Source of the DNA: Anderseniella sp.
Lineage (GTDB): Bacteria; Pseudomonadota; Alphaproteobacteria; Rhizobiales; Aestuariivirgaceae
Assembly (NCBI GenBank): GCA_028289645.1
Contig: JANQOK010000015.1
Coordinates: 1 to 64,000, forward strand
Direction: 5' to 3'
DNA: 64,000 nt
How positions within the stretch are numbered: the first letter of the stretch is position 1; every line of letters begins with the position of its first letter. Shown in pieces: positions 29,908-40,036 of this stretch. The notes under the pieces are model-generated. The model was not told the DNA's origin. It did no database searches and saw nothing but the letters and a program-made list of their open reading frames with translations. Made by a program: the position numbers and the translations under genes.

Positions 29908-30436
29908 GAGGATAAACCTCCTCGCGCCCGTAAGGGCCACCGCCACGCGATGCGCGCGCCGAAAACAGCACAAACTGGCTGACATCGAAAACCCGCGATC
30001 GATACAGGTTGTGGGCGCCGACATAGGCCTGGACCTGCCTTGGCATGGCCCCGCGCACCCGAGCAATGGTCACATGCGGGGTGAACTTACGCTGCTCAGG
30101 CGGCATTCCCAAAGACTGGCACACCCGTTCATGCATGGCCTGCAAACGCCTGAGATCCGGGCTTTCCTCGACTTTCACATACAGGGAATGCGGCTTCTTC
30201 GTTCCAAACACGCCCATGCCGGCAAGCGAGATGTTGAATGCGGGCATCGCCACCACGCGCTGCAATTCAGCCGTCAGTTCATCGGCTGCCCGGTCGGAAA
30301 TATCACCGATGAACCGCAAGGTGAGATGGTAGTTGTCCGGGTCAATCCAGCGGGCGCCTTCTATGCCGCCCTGCATGATTGCCAGATCCTGGCCCACGTC
30401 TGATGGAAGTTCTACGCCAGTGAACAGTCGAGGCAT
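29858..30436 (-). CDS. thpR: RNA 2',3'-cyclic phosphodiesterase (ThpR / LigT-like)
   Basis: MPRLFTGVELPSDVGQ, HLTLRFIG and HVTIARVR (two HxTx motifs). Confidence 0.93.
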   Translation of the reverse strand: MPRLFTGVELPSDVGQDLAIMQGGIEGARWIDPDNYHLTLRFIGDISDRAADELTAELQRVVAMPAFNISLAGMGVFGTKKPHSLYVKVEESPDLRRLQAMHERVCQSLGMPPEQRKFTPHVTIARVRGAMPRQVQAYVGAHNLYRSRVFDVSQFVLFSARASRGGGPYGREEVYPLEQHGFSGTHQAARTL

Positions 30437-30540
30437 TGTCAGTCCCTCCTGTGCTATCGCCGAATCATTGTCGCATCCCAAGGCTAGCGCAAGTTTCTGT
30501 CACATTAAATCGCTTAGCCCCAGCACATGACAATCTCAAG

Positions 30541-31185
30541 TCATGATGCCAGAGAGCGGATAAGCTTGTCGACCATCGGCGACAGTCGCTCGACAATAAC
30601 GTCGGTACCGGCGGCATTGGGGTGGATGCCGTCGGCCTGATTGAGTTTTGGATCAGCCGCCACCCCGTCGAGAAAGAATGGATACAGCTCCACCCCATGC
30701 TTTTCCGCCAGTTCCGGGTAGATCGCGTTGAAGGCGTTCTCGTACTCCGTGCCCATATTCGGTGGTGCCAGCATGCCGGCGAGCAGCACGCTTATGCCGC
30801 GCCGCTTGAGCCGTGTAACGATTGCATCAAGGTTTTTTGCGGTTTCTGCCGGCGAGATGCCGCGCAGCGCATCATTGGCGCCCAGTTCGACAATCACCAG
30901 GTCGGATCCATCCGGAACCGACCAGTCAACCCGCGCCAGCCCGCCTTTGCTGGTGTCTCCGGAGACACCAGCATTGATAACTTCGACATTCAGCCCGTTC
31001 TGTGTAAGGCGCTGTTCAAGTCGTGTGGTAAAGGCATCTTCCGGCGGCAGGCCATACCCGGCAGTCAGACTGTCGCCAAGCGCAACGATTGAAAAAGGTG
31101 TTTCCGCAAACGCAGGCACCGTTACCGGTGTCAGCGAGCCGGCCGCCAGCAGTTTGACCGCTTGCCGTCGAGAAATTGATTGCAT
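30541..31185 (-). CDS. Arylesterase / GDSL-type lysophospholipase (TesA-like), exported
   Basis: IVALGDSLTAGYGLPPEDAF, GVSGDTSKGGLAR, ELGANDALRGI, DGIHPNAAG. Confidence 0.93.
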   Translation of the reverse strand: MQSISRRQAVKLLAAGSLTPVTVPAFAETPFSIVALGDSLTAGYGLPPEDAFTTRLEQRLTQNGLNVEVINAGVSGDTSKGGLARVDWSVPDGSDLVIVELGANDALRGISPAETAKNLDAIVTRLKRRGISVLLAGMLAPPNMGTEYENAFNAIYPELAEKHGVELYPFFLDGVAADPKLNQADGIHPNAAGTDVIVERLSPMVDKLIRSLAS

Positions 31186-31291
31186 GATGCGTCGGAATCC
31201 CTTGCATGATTACGTCTGCTACACACATAGAAGTCAAACTTAGCCGCAACAAGACGTGGTCTGAACCGGACACACAAACGTTAGGAAGCTC

Positions 31292-32029
31292 ATGGACGCT
31301 CGTGTAGACAAAATAGAATCCGGCATTTCAGGCGTTGCCGGCACGGCGGAGGCTGTGCGCCTTGACGGCGTCGAGGTCACCCTGCCGTCGCGTGCCGGGC
31401 CCGTTGAAATCCTCAAGGGCATAGACTTAACCATTTCAAACGGTGAAGCCGTGTCTGTTGTTGGTCCGTCCGGCTCCGGCAAGACAACGCTTCTCATGGT
31501 CATTGCCGGTCTCGAAGCAGCCACCGGCGGCACCGCGCAGGTCGCTTCACAAACACTGAACGGGCTCACTGAAGACCAGCTGGCCGTGTTTCGCCGTGAC
31601 AATATCGGCATCGTGTTCCAGTCATTCCATCTGATCCCGGCCATGACCGCCCTTGAAAATGTCGCCGTGCCGCTGGAATTGCGCGGCACCGGCGATGCAT
31701 TCGACATGGCCCGCAAACAGCTCCAGCGGGTGGGCCTCGACCATCGCCTCGACCACTACCCGGGTCAGTTGTCCGGCGGCGAGCAGCAGCGCGTGGCAAT
31801 CGCCCGGGCACTGGCGGCTGGCGCCAGGATCATTCTGGCCGACGAACCCACCGGCAATCTCGACCAGGAGACCGGCCATACCATCATGGACCTGTTGTTC
31901 GACCTGCAGTCTGACGGCGACACCACGCTGGTGCTGGTCACCCACGACCCGAACCTCGCAGCGCGCTGTTCCAGAAGAATCGAGATCAGGGATGGCCTGA
32001 TCCATTCCGACAGTAGCGCGGCCTCATGA
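31292..32029 (+). CDS. ABC transporter ATP-binding protein (YbbA/LolD-like)
   Basis: VVGPSGSGKTTLLMVIAGLE, LSGGEQQRVAIARALA, ILADEPTGNLD; next to a YbbP-like permease and tesA. Confidence 0.94.
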   Translation: MDARVDKIESGISGVAGTAEAVRLDGVEVTLPSRAGPVEILKGIDLTISNGEAVSVVGPSGSGKTTLLMVIAGLEAATGGTAQVASQTLNGLTEDQLAVFRRDNIGIVFQSFHLIPAMTALENVAVPLELRGTGDAFDMARKQLQRVGLDHRLDHYPGQLSGGEQQRVAIARALAAGARIILADEPTGNLDQETGHTIMDLLFDLQSDGDTTLVLVTHDPNLAARCSRRIEIRDGLIHSDSSAAS

Positions 32030-34557
32030 TGCACCTGCTGTCAACGGCGCTGCGCCTTGCCCTGCGTGAACTGCGCTCCGGACTGCAGGGTTTTCGCATA
32101 TTCCTGGCCTGCCTGATCCTTGGTGTCAGCGCCATCGCCGTGGTCGGCGCCCTGTCGTCCGCCCTCAACACCGGCATCGCCAACGAGGGACGCTCGCTGA
32201 TGGGCGGCGATATCGAGTTTTCCACGCTCTACGACACCCCCAGCAGCGAGCAGAGCAGCTTCATCGCCGAAGCCGGCCAGGTCAGCAAGGTTGCAACGCT
32301 GCGGGCAATGGCGGCGGTTCCTGACAAATCGTCGGCCCTGGTTGAACTGAAGGTCGTTGACGAGGCCTACCCGCTGTATGGCCAGCTGCAGCTCGAACCG
32401 GAAATGCCGCTTGATCGCGCACTGCGCACCGACCCGTCAGGCCGCGCCGGCACAGTCGTTGAGAAAACCCTGCTGGCACGTCTCGACGTGAAGGTCGGAG
32501 ACATTGTCCGGGTGGGTAATTCCGATCTCGTCATCAATGCCGCAATCGTGCGTGAACCGGACCGGATTTCGGACGGCTTCGTGCTCGGCCCGCGGTTGAT
32601 GATTGCAACCGATGCACTGGCTGCAACAGGCCTGTTACGCCCCGGCAGCCTGATCAACTGGCGCTACCGGGTAGCCCTGCCGCAACCGGCGAACAACGCC
32701 ATGGTCAAAACCATCGTGGACCAGGCCGGGCCGCTGCTTCAGGACCAGGGCTGGAAGGTACGCTCGCGCGAGAATGCCGCGCCCGGTGTGCGCCGCTTCA
32801 TCGACCGGCTGACGTTTTTCCTGTCCCTTGTCGGCCTGACGTCACTCATTGTTGGCGGTGTCGGGGTGGCAAATGCAGTCAAGGCGTTTCTGGAACGGCG
32901 CACCAGGAACATCGCAACGCTGAAATGCCTCGGCGCTTCGGCGCGGCTGGTGTTCTGGACCTATTTCATGGAGGTGTTCATCGTTGCCACCGGCGGCATC
33001 ATCATCGGTGTGCTGGCCGGGCTTGCCACGCCGCCACTGGCGGGCGCCTTGCTGTCGGGCCTGCTGCCCATACCGGTGTCCGTCGGCATCGAACCATGGC
33101 CGGTCATCCGCGCCGGGCTGTTCGGTTATCTGATCGTCATCGCTTTTGCGGTATGGCCGCTGGCGCGCGCCGGGCGGATTCCGCCAAGTGCCTTGTTCCG
33201 CGACATGCTGACCAGCAGGATAGCCTGGCCGGGGCCGGCCTCGTGGCTGGTCATTGCGATCGCGCTTGCGTGCATTTTCATACTAACGCTTACAGCGTTT
33301 CCGGATCCGCGCGTCACTTACGGCTATGCCGCCGGCATCCTGGCCAGTTTCGCCATACTGACCGGTATGGCCAGGCTGATGATGTGGCTTGCCTCGCGCT
33401 CCACCGGTGCCCGCTCCGCCGTGACGCGCCTCGCCATTGCCAATCTGCACCGGCCCGGCACCCCGACGCCATCTGTCGTCTTGTCACTCGGCCTGGGCCT
33501 GACGCTGTTCGTCAGCCTGTCGCTCATCGACAGCAACATCTCAAAGGAACTGCGTGACAACCTGCCTGACCGGGCCCCCAGCTTCTTCTTCCTTGACGTG
33601 CATTCCAGCGAAGCCGACCAATTCGGCGACACGCTGACAAAATCCGGGGCTTCGTCAGTCAGCCGGGCGCCGATGCTGCGCGGCCGCATTGTCAAGGTGA
33701 ACGGCGTACCTGCCGGCAAGGTCAAGGTCAGCGCGGATGCGGCATGGGCGCTGCGCGGGGATCGCGGCATTACCTATTCGGCCACCGCGCCGGAAGGCGG
33801 CCAACTGACCGCAGGTGAATGGTGGCCGCCGGACTACGCTGGCAAACCCCTGGTATCGTTTTCCGCCGACATTGCCGAAGGTGTCGGCCTTGAGATCGGC
33901 GACACCGTCAGTGTCAACGTGCTGGGCCGGGAGATCACCGCCGAAGTGGCCAACTTCCGCGCCGTTGACTGGCGGTCCCTGCAGATCAACTTCGTCATGA
34001 TGTTCTCGCCCAACACCTTCGCCGGCGCACCGCACATGTTCGTGGTCACGGCTCAGGCCGACCCGGAACGCGAACTCGACATCCTGAAGGCTGTATCCAG
34101 CCCCTACCCGACCATCACGTCGATCAGGGTGCGGGATGCGCTGGATGCCATTAACTCCCTGATGGGCAAGCTCATCACCGCCATTCGCGGCGCCAATGCC
34201 GTGACCGTGCTGGCCGGCATTCTGGTGCTCGGCGGCGCGCTGGCCACGGGATTGTCCGGTCGAATCTACGATGCGGTGGTTCTGAAAACCTATGGCGCAA
34301 CCCGGTCGCAGTTGTTGCGGGCGCTGGTCATCGAATATGCCCTGCTTGGGCTGGCGACGGCAGCATTCGCCATCATCGCCGGGGGCTTGAGCGCTTGGGC
34401 GATCATCACCCAGATATTGGGACTTGAATGGCAGTTCTCCGGGCTGATCGCTGTGGCAACCGCGCTGGTGGCACTGGCCGTCACGGTGGCTGCAGGCCTG
34501 ATCACCACATGGTCGGCCCTGCGCGCCAATCCGGCGCGGGTTCTGCGGGTAGACTGA
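32026..34557 (+). CDS. FtsX-like ABC transporter permease (YbbP-like)
   Basis: 843 aa; multi-TM; LVGLTSLIVGGVGVANAVKAFLERRTRNIATLKCLGAS; overlaps upstream ATPase stop (ATGATG). Confidence 0.92.
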   Translation: MMHLLSTALRLALRELRSGLQGFRIFLACLILGVSAIAVVGALSSALNTGIANEGRSLMGGDIEFSTLYDTPSSEQSSFIAEAGQVSKVATLRAMAAVPDKSSALVELKVVDEAYPLYGQLQLEPEMPLDRALRTDPSGRAGTVVEKTLLARLDVKVGDIVRVGNSDLVINAAIVREPDRISDGFVLGPRLMIATDALAATGLLRPGSLINWRYRVALPQPANNAMVKTIVDQAGPLLQDQGWKVRSRENAAPGVRRFIDRLTFFLSLVGLTSLIVGGVGVANAVKAFLERRTRNIATLKCLGASARLVFWTYFMEVFIVATGGIIIGVLAGLATPPLAGALLSGLLPIPVSVGIEPWPVIRAGLFGYLIVIAFAVWPLARAGRIPPSALFRDMLTSRIAWPGPASWLVIAIALACIFILTLTAFPDPRVTYGYAAGILASFAILTGMARLMMWLASRSTGARSAVTRLAIANLHRPGTPTPSVVLSLGLGLTLFVSLSLIDSNISKELRDNLPDRAPSFFFLDVHSSEADQFGDTLTKSGASSVSRAPMLRGRIVKVNGVPAGKVKVSADAAWALRGDRGITYSATAPEGGQLTAGEWWPPDYAGKPLVSFSADIAEGVGLEIGDTVSVNVLGREITAEVANFRAVDWRSLQINFVMMFSPNTFAGAPHMFVVTAQADPERELDILKAVSSPYPTITSIRVRDALDAINSLMGKLITAIRGANAVTVLAGILVLGGALATGLSGRIYDAVVLKTYGATRSQLLRALVIEYALLGLATAAFAIIAGGLSAWAIITQILGLEWQFSGLIAVATALVALAVTVAAGLITTWSALRANPARVLRVD

Positions 34558-34626
34558 CCCTGCGCAGATGCGTACAGTCCGGCAACTCCGCAACGTGTAC
34601 CAACCGACAGGCAGGATGCTGGCATT

Positions 34627-35226
34627 ATGGTGGTTCTGAACAAGATTTATACCAAGACCGGGGATGACGGAACCACGGCGCTGTCCACCGGCCAGCGGCT
34701 GCCCAAGTTCCATGCCCGCATCGCCAGTTACGGCACGGTTGACGAGGCCAATTCAATCCTGGGCGTCGCCCGTCTGCATACCACAGGCGACGGCATGAGC
34801 GAGCTTGACGCCATGCTGGCGCGTATCCAGAACGACATGTTCGACCTGGGCGCCGATCTGTGCACACCCGATACCGGCGAGGAACTTGCCTGGGAACCAC
34901 TGCGCATCAAGCAGACCCAGGTTGACCGTCTGGAGGCTGAAATAGACCAATTGAATGAAGATCTGGAACCGCTGCGCTCTTTCGTGCTGCCCGGTGGCCA
35001 CCCCGCAGCAGCCTATCTGCACCAGGCCCGCACCGTGTGCCGACGCGCCGAACGCCACATTGTCGAGCTGGCCTCCATCCCCGGAGAGCAGGTGTCGGCG
35101 GAAGCCTCGACCTACCTTAACCGGCTGTCGGATTTCATGTTTGTAGCGAGCCGTTGGGTGAATGCTCGCCACGATGGCGATGTGTTGTGGCAACCCGGCG
35201 CAACCCAGAGTCAGAACGCCGGCTGA
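34627..35226 (+). CDS. Cob(I)alamin adenosyltransferase (PduO type)
   Basis: KIYTKTGDDGTTALSTGQRLPK, YGTVDEANSILGVAR, LPGGHPAAAYLHQARTVCRRAER, YLNRLSDFMFVASR. Confidence 0.94.
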   Translation: MVVLNKIYTKTGDDGTTALSTGQRLPKFHARIASYGTVDEANSILGVARLHTTGDGMSELDAMLARIQNDMFDLGADLCTPDTGEELAWEPLRIKQTQVDRLEAEIDQLNEDLEPLRSFVLPGGHPAAAYLHQARTVCRRAERHIVELASIPGEQVSAEASTYLNRLSDFMFVASRWVNARHDGDVLWQPGATQSQNAG

Positions 35227-35327
35227 CCTTGTGAAGTTGTCCTGACATATCGGCGACAATCAGCCTTAAGCCTATGCAAGGCCGACGACTCTGATGGTTC
35301 GATGCTGAAGCCGGCGGGGCGTGCCAA

Positions 35328-35951
35328 TTAGTCCTTCGCTGCAACGACGTGTCTGACCAGGTCCACGAGTTCCTGCCGAAAAGCCGGTTCATGCAGGTGT
35401 TCCTCGTTGATGAACAGCGTCGTCCGGATGTTTCCCAGCATGGTGCCCAGCATTATCCTGCATGACAAATCCGTCGGCTCGCGGAAGCGTTTCGGATCAA
35501 TTTCGACCAGGCGCTGCTGCACAAGGCGCATCATCTGCATGTTCGCGGTGTTTGCCTTGGCGACCAGGTCGGCTTCATTTATCAGCCCCATCAGCATTCT
35601 CTTGCGAACCCGGCTGCGGCTGATGAACGGTTCCATCATGACGCCCACCACAAGGTCTATGATCTCATCGGCGGACGCGGAACCATCAGGCGCAAGTATC
35701 TCACTCATCTTTTGATCTTGCCGCTGCAGCGTTGACTCGACCATGGCCCGCAGAATTGCCTTCTTATGCGGAAAGTAGCGATACAGCGTACCGATCGAGA
35801 AACCGGAACGTACGGCGATGTGATTGGTGGTGAAATTGTCGTTTCCACCGCGCTCCAAAACCTGAGCAGTTGCTTCCATGATTGTGTCCATGGTGTCGCG
35901 CGCCCGCTTCTGGCGGGGATTTATTCGTTTTTTTTCAGAGCGTTGTCGCAT
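35328..35951 (-). CDS. TetR/AcrR family transcriptional regulator
   Basis: RARDTMDTIMEATAQVLERGGNDNFTTNHIAVRSGFSIGTLYRYFPHKKAILRAMVEST. Confidence 0.92.
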   Translation of the reverse strand: MRQRSEKKRINPRQKRARDTMDTIMEATAQVLERGGNDNFTTNHIAVRSGFSIGTLYRYFPHKKAILRAMVESTLQRQDQKMSEILAPDGSASADEIIDLVVGVMMEPFISRSRVRKRMLMGLINEADLVAKANTANMQMMRLVQQRLVEIDPKRFREPTDLSCRIMLGTMLGNIRTTLFINEEHLHEPAFRQELVDLVRHVVAAKD

Positions 35952-36056
35952 CTCTCATGAACAGGATTGTGGCACCGGAAACCGAGTAGCAAACATCGAA
36001 AACGACGACTAGTTGTAGATGCAGAAAGTGCCTAACCACAAACAAAGGAAGACACG

Positions 36057-36326
36057 ATGAAGTATCTTATCACATTCGCAGTTGTCCTACTACCGGCCAC
36101 CGCACTGGCAGGAAAAGTCGAGGCGGAAACTTGCGCTGCGTCGCTTTCGCCGCCCGCCAAGCAGATTTACGACGCCACCGCCCCGAACGTGACAGCCACG
36201 TCCAATCTTCGCCAACTGGTAACTGAAGAGACCCGTGCTCTCGTGCGGTCCGGCAAGGTGAGCCGCGCCGACGCAAGAGCCAATGCCCGGGCCGCCGGAC
36301 AATGCCTGCAACAGCTGAAAACCTGA
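36057..36326 (+). CDS. Hypothetical secreted protein (89 aa)
   Basis: Signal peptide MKYLITFAVVLLPATALA; two Cys; short helical protein. Confidence 0.65.
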   Translation: MKYLITFAVVLLPATALAGKVEAETCAASLSPPAKQIYDATAPNVTATSNLRQLVTEETRALVRSGKVSRADARANARAAGQCLQQLKT

Positions 36327-36411
36327 CTACGTCACACCGGGAGGCTGCAGCAGGCAGCACAGACCCGCTGCCTTCCCGGCCGCATGCAACATACAATCAG
36401 GAGTATCTACA

Positions 36412-37020
36412 ATGAACAGAAACGCCATTTTTGCCTCTCTGGTGGTCCTCACCGCATTTGCCTCGCCTGCCCAGGCGGCGAATTCGGCAACAATCACCAC
36501 TGATCTCAATCTTCGCGCAGGACCGTCGACCCAGTATCCCGTTGTGACCACAATACCGGGATCGAGTTCGGTGCGGATCTACGGATGCAATTCCAGCGCG
36601 TCCTGGTGCGACATCTCATATAGCGGCCACCGGGGCTGGGCATCCGCCAACTATATCGCTGTCTCCAGCGGCGGCACGGCCGTCATCGTGACACCCACCG
36701 CTTTCCGCGCGGTCGGCCTTCCTGTTGTCACTTATAACCAGGTCTATTGGAACACCCATTACAAGTCCTATTCCTGGTATGGCTCGGGCCCCAACTACTA
36801 CAGCCGCGGCAGGGCAGGATGTGTCGGAAGCGCCTGCGGCGCCAGGCAGACAGCGACCGGCGCCTACGGCGGCAGCGCTGCGCGAAGCGGTGGCTGCTAC
36901 AATGGCAAGTGCGCCGGCACAAAGAGGGTGACCGGCCCGGCCGGGCGCACATACCGCAAATCCGGCGGCTGCAATGCGAACACCGGGAACTGCCGGATAC
37001 GGCGGTCATACCGTCGATGA
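36412..37020 (+). CDS. Secreted bacterial SH3 domain protein with Cys-periodic C-terminal repeats
   Basis: Signal peptide; SH3b ITTDLNLRAGPSTQYPVVTTIPGSSSVRIYGCNSSASWCDISYSGHRGWASANYI; tail CVGSACGARQ.../CYNGKCAGTK.../CNANTGNCRI. Confidence 0.85.
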   Translation: MNRNAIFASLVVLTAFASPAQAANSATITTDLNLRAGPSTQYPVVTTIPGSSSVRIYGCNSSASWCDISYSGHRGWASANYIAVSSGGTAVIVTPTAFRAVGLPVVTYNQVYWNTHYKSYSWYGSGPNYYSRGRAGCVGSACGARQTATGAYGGSAARSGGCYNGKCAGTKRVTGPAGRTYRKSGGCNANTGNCRIRRSYRR

Positions 37021-37172
37021 CTGGAACGGCACAGCCCCTGCTGACCCTATCACGCTAGAGGGCTGTTGCGCGGGCGCCGACCGCAATGGCGGTTCGGTCG
37101 GGGCTTCTTGCAAATGCACCGGTTGCCGGCTTGATTCATCTGCCAACCGGCCTACCCCCGCGGTGCATTGCC

Positions 37173-37208
37173 GGAGCAACATGACCTTTAACGAGGTCAT
37201 GTTGCTCT
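37173..37208. repeat. Perfect intergenic hairpin, GAGC-rimmed
   Basis: GGAGCAACATGACCT-TTAACG-AGGTCATGTTGCTCT. Confidence 0.8.
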
Positions 37209-37285
37209 AACACTTTGCCGGCGATCCTGCTAATGATCCTAACTGATCAGGTTCGAATCGTACTTAGCCGGCGAAGGTCCATCAC

Positions 37286-37975
37286 ATGTTTCTGCCCCTG
37301 CATGACAACACGCCCCTGACAGTCATCCGCTTCCAGTTCGTGACCGGCGCGCTGATCGTGGCCAATGTTGGTGTGTTTCTGATGATGCAGTATGGCAATC
37401 TCGGCATGAGCCAGCTTGCCTTTGCAACATCTCTCGGCCTGGTGCCGGGCGAAATCGGCGATCTGTCGTTCAGTGAAATCTCGCTGGCCGATATTCCCGA
37501 ACCGCTGACGCTGATCACCTACACGTTCATTCATGGCGGCTGGATGCATCTCCTTGCAAACATGGCGTTCCTGTGGGTTTTTGCCGACAATGTGGAAGAC
37601 GCGTTCGGGCATGTCGGTTTCCTGGTGCTTTACTTCGTCTGCGGCATCGTTGCGGCCAGCGCCCATGTCATCGCCAATCCGGACTCAACCGCACCTCTGG
37701 TCGGCGCCTCCGGTGCCGTTTCCGGCATCTTGGGGGCCTACCTGGTGCTCTATCCCAGGGCTCGGGTGTGGGTCTTGCTGTTCATGAAGGTGCCGCTGCG
37801 TATATCCGCCGGCTGGGCGCTGGCGGCCTGGATCGGATTTCAGTTCCTGTCGCTCTATCTGGATAACTCCAAGGGCGAGGTCATTGTGGCCTGGTGGGCA
37901 CACATTGGCGGATTTGCAGCGGGTTTTCTTGTCACCGCGCTGTTCCGGAGCACCCTGGGAACAAGAGCAGCCTGA
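37286..37975 (+). CDS. Rhomboid family intramembrane serine protease
   Basis: TYTFIHGGWMHLLANMAFLWVFADNVEDAFG, LVGASGAVSGILGAYLVLYP (GASG catalytic Ser), WWAHIGGFAAGF. Confidence 0.95.
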   Translation: MFLPLHDNTPLTVIRFQFVTGALIVANVGVFLMMQYGNLGMSQLAFATSLGLVPGEIGDLSFSEISLADIPEPLTLITYTFIHGGWMHLLANMAFLWVFADNVEDAFGHVGFLVLYFVCGIVAASAHVIANPDSTAPLVGASGAVSGILGAYLVLYPRARVWVLLFMKVPLRISAGWALAAWIGFQFLSLYLDNSKGEVIVAWWAHIGGFAAGFLVTALFRSTLGTRAA

Positions 37976-38182
37976 CGCGGGCTTCAGGTCAGGCCAATTA
38001 TGCCGAAAAATTGTGACCAGAGGTCGCAATTGACCCCAAATTGACGAATATCGCATTGACGGACCCGGCAACTCGACCATAGGGTCCCGCCCACGCCTCG
38101 CAAAATTTTGCGTGTGGCGACTGATTGCACGGGCGCTACCCGACTGGGCAGCTGTTCCCACTAACGAGAGAGATTGCCTCAA

Positions 38183-38932
38183 ATGAAAGTACTGGTCGCT
38201 GTCAAGCGGGTGGTTGACTACAATGTCAAGATCCGCGTCAAGGCCGATGGTTCGGGTGTCGAACTGGCCAATGTCAAGATGTCGATGAACCCCTTCGACG
38301 AAATCGCCGTCGAAGAAGCGCTTCGCCTCAAGGAAGCCGGCACCGCAAGCGAAGTGATCGCCGTGTCGGTCGGCCCTCAGCAGGCCCAGGAAACCATCCG
38401 CACCGCACTTGCAATGGGTGCCGACCGCGGCATTCTGGTCAAGCATGACGAGTATGTCGAGCCGCTCGGTGTTGCCAAGCTGCTCAAGGCTGTCATTGAA
38501 GAGGAAAAACCTGACCTGGTTATCCTCGGCAAGCAGGCCATTGACGACGATTGCAACCAGACCGGCCAGATGCTGTCGGCGCTGATGGGCTGGTCACAGG
38601 CCACATTCGCCTCGAAGATCGAACTGAACGGCGACAGCGCGGATGTCACCCGCGAAATCGACGGCGGTCTGCAGACCATAAAGGTCAAGATGCCGATGAT
38701 CGTCACCACCGATCTGCGCCTAAACCAGCCGCGTTACGCATCGTTGCCGAACATCATGAAGGCCAAGAAGAAGCCGCTTGATGAAAAGGTCGCCGCAGAC
38801 ATGGGCGTTGATCTGGCACCGAAACTGAAAGTTGTAACCACCGTTGAACCACCGGCACGCCAGGGCGGCAAGAAAGTGGCATCGGTTGCCGAGCTTGTCG
38901 ATAAGCTCAAGAACGAAGCAGGAGTTATCTGA
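38183..38932 (+). CDS. etfB: Electron transfer flavoprotein subunit beta
   Basis: [73 protein letters not shown]. Confidence 0.97.
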   Translation: MKVLVAVKRVVDYNVKIRVKADGSGVELANVKMSMNPFDEIAVEEALRLKEAGTASEVIAVSVGPQQAQETIRTALAMGADRGILVKHDEYVEPLGVAKLLKAVIEEEKPDLVILGKQAIDDDCNQTGQMLSALMGWSQATFASKIELNGDSADVTREIDGGLQTIKVKMPMIVTTDLRLNQPRYASLPNIMKAKKKPLDEKVAADMGVDLAPKLKVVTTVEPPARQGGKKVASVAELVDKLKNEAGVI

Positions 38933-38934
38933 TC

Positions 38935-39876
38935 ATGGCCATTCTCCTCATTGCCGAGCACGACAATGCCGGCCTCAAGGACGCGACCCACAAGGCACTG
39001 ACCGCCGCCGCGCAGATGGGCGGTGACATCAATGTGCTGGTGGCAGGACACAATGCAGACGGCGCTGCCAAGGAAGCCGCCGGCCTGGACGGTGTGAAGA
39101 AGGTTCTGCATTGCGACGACGCAATGTTTGAGCGCCCGCTGGCCGAACCAATGGCGGCGCTCATCGTCGGCCTGATGTCGGACCACGACGCCATGGTCGC
39201 GCCCGCAACAACCAGCGGCAAGAACATTTCTCCGCGGGTTGCGGCCCTGCTCGACGAAATGCAGGTGTCCGGTATCACCGCGGTGAACAGCGCCGATACC
39301 TTTGAACGCCCGATCTACGCAGGCAACGCGGTCCAGACCGTGCAAGCGACAGGTGCCAAGAAAATCATCACCGTCCTGACTGCTTCGTTTGATGCGGCCG
39401 GCACCGGCGGCTCCGCATCCATCGAAAAGGTCGATGCGCCTGCCGACCCGGGCCTGACCTCCTATGTCAGTGAGAACCTGTCCAAGTCCGACCGGCCGGA
39501 ACTGACATCCGCCGGCATCATCGTGTCCGGCGGACGCGGCATGCAAAACGGCGAAAACTTCGCCATGCTGGAAAAGGTCGCCGACAAGCTTAATGCCGCC
39601 GTCGGCGCATCACGCGCCGCAGTTGATGCCGGTTATGTGCCGAACGATTACCAGGTCGGCCAGACCGGCAAGGTGGTAGCCCCGGATCTGTACATCGCCG
39701 TAGGTATCTCCGGCGCCATTCAGCACCTTGCCGGCATGAAGGACTCGAAGGTCATCGTGGCCATCAACAAGGACGAGGAGGCGCCGATCTTCCAGGTGGC
39801 GGACTACGGCCTGGTCGCTGATCTGTTTGATGCCGTGCCGGCCTTCGACGAAGAACTCACGAAAGCCGGATACTGA
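38935..39876 (+). CDS. etfA: Electron transfer flavoprotein subunit alpha
   Basis: [72 protein letters not shown]. Confidence 0.97.
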   Translation: MAILLIAEHDNAGLKDATHKALTAAAQMGGDINVLVAGHNADGAAKEAAGLDGVKKVLHCDDAMFERPLAEPMAALIVGLMSDHDAMVAPATTSGKNISPRVAALLDEMQVSGITAVNSADTFERPIYAGNAVQTVQATGAKKIITVLTASFDAAGTGGSASIEKVDAPADPGLTSYVSENLSKSDRPELTSAGIIVSGGRGMQNGENFAMLEKVADKLNAAVGASRAAVDAGYVPNDYQVGQTGKVVAPDLYIAVGISGAIQHLAGMKDSKVIVAINKDEEAPIFQVADYGLVADLFDAVPAFDEELTKAGY

Positions 39877-39917
39877 CCGGCAAACCGGGGCCGAAAAGGT
39901 CTCAAAAATCCCATGCC

Positions 39918-39950
39918 AACCCGTCTGACGGAAACGTCAGGCGGGTTTTA
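39918..39950 (+). terminator. Rho-independent terminator after etfA
   Basis: AACCCGTCTGACG-GAAA-CGTCAGGCGGGTTTTA. Confidence 0.85.
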
Positions 39951-40036
39951 TATTGCAGTGCGATAAACTCTCTTGCCGCGCGGCAGCACCCGCGATAGGC
40001 TCCAGAACTTCGCGGTATGAAAAGACACAGAAGAAT

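Noticed and set aside
37221-37268. tRNA-like GGTTCGAATC (T-loop-like) sequence near 37250
   Set aside because: Flanking GCCGGCG copies are direct rather than inverted, the T-stem does not pair and no anticodon arm is visible.
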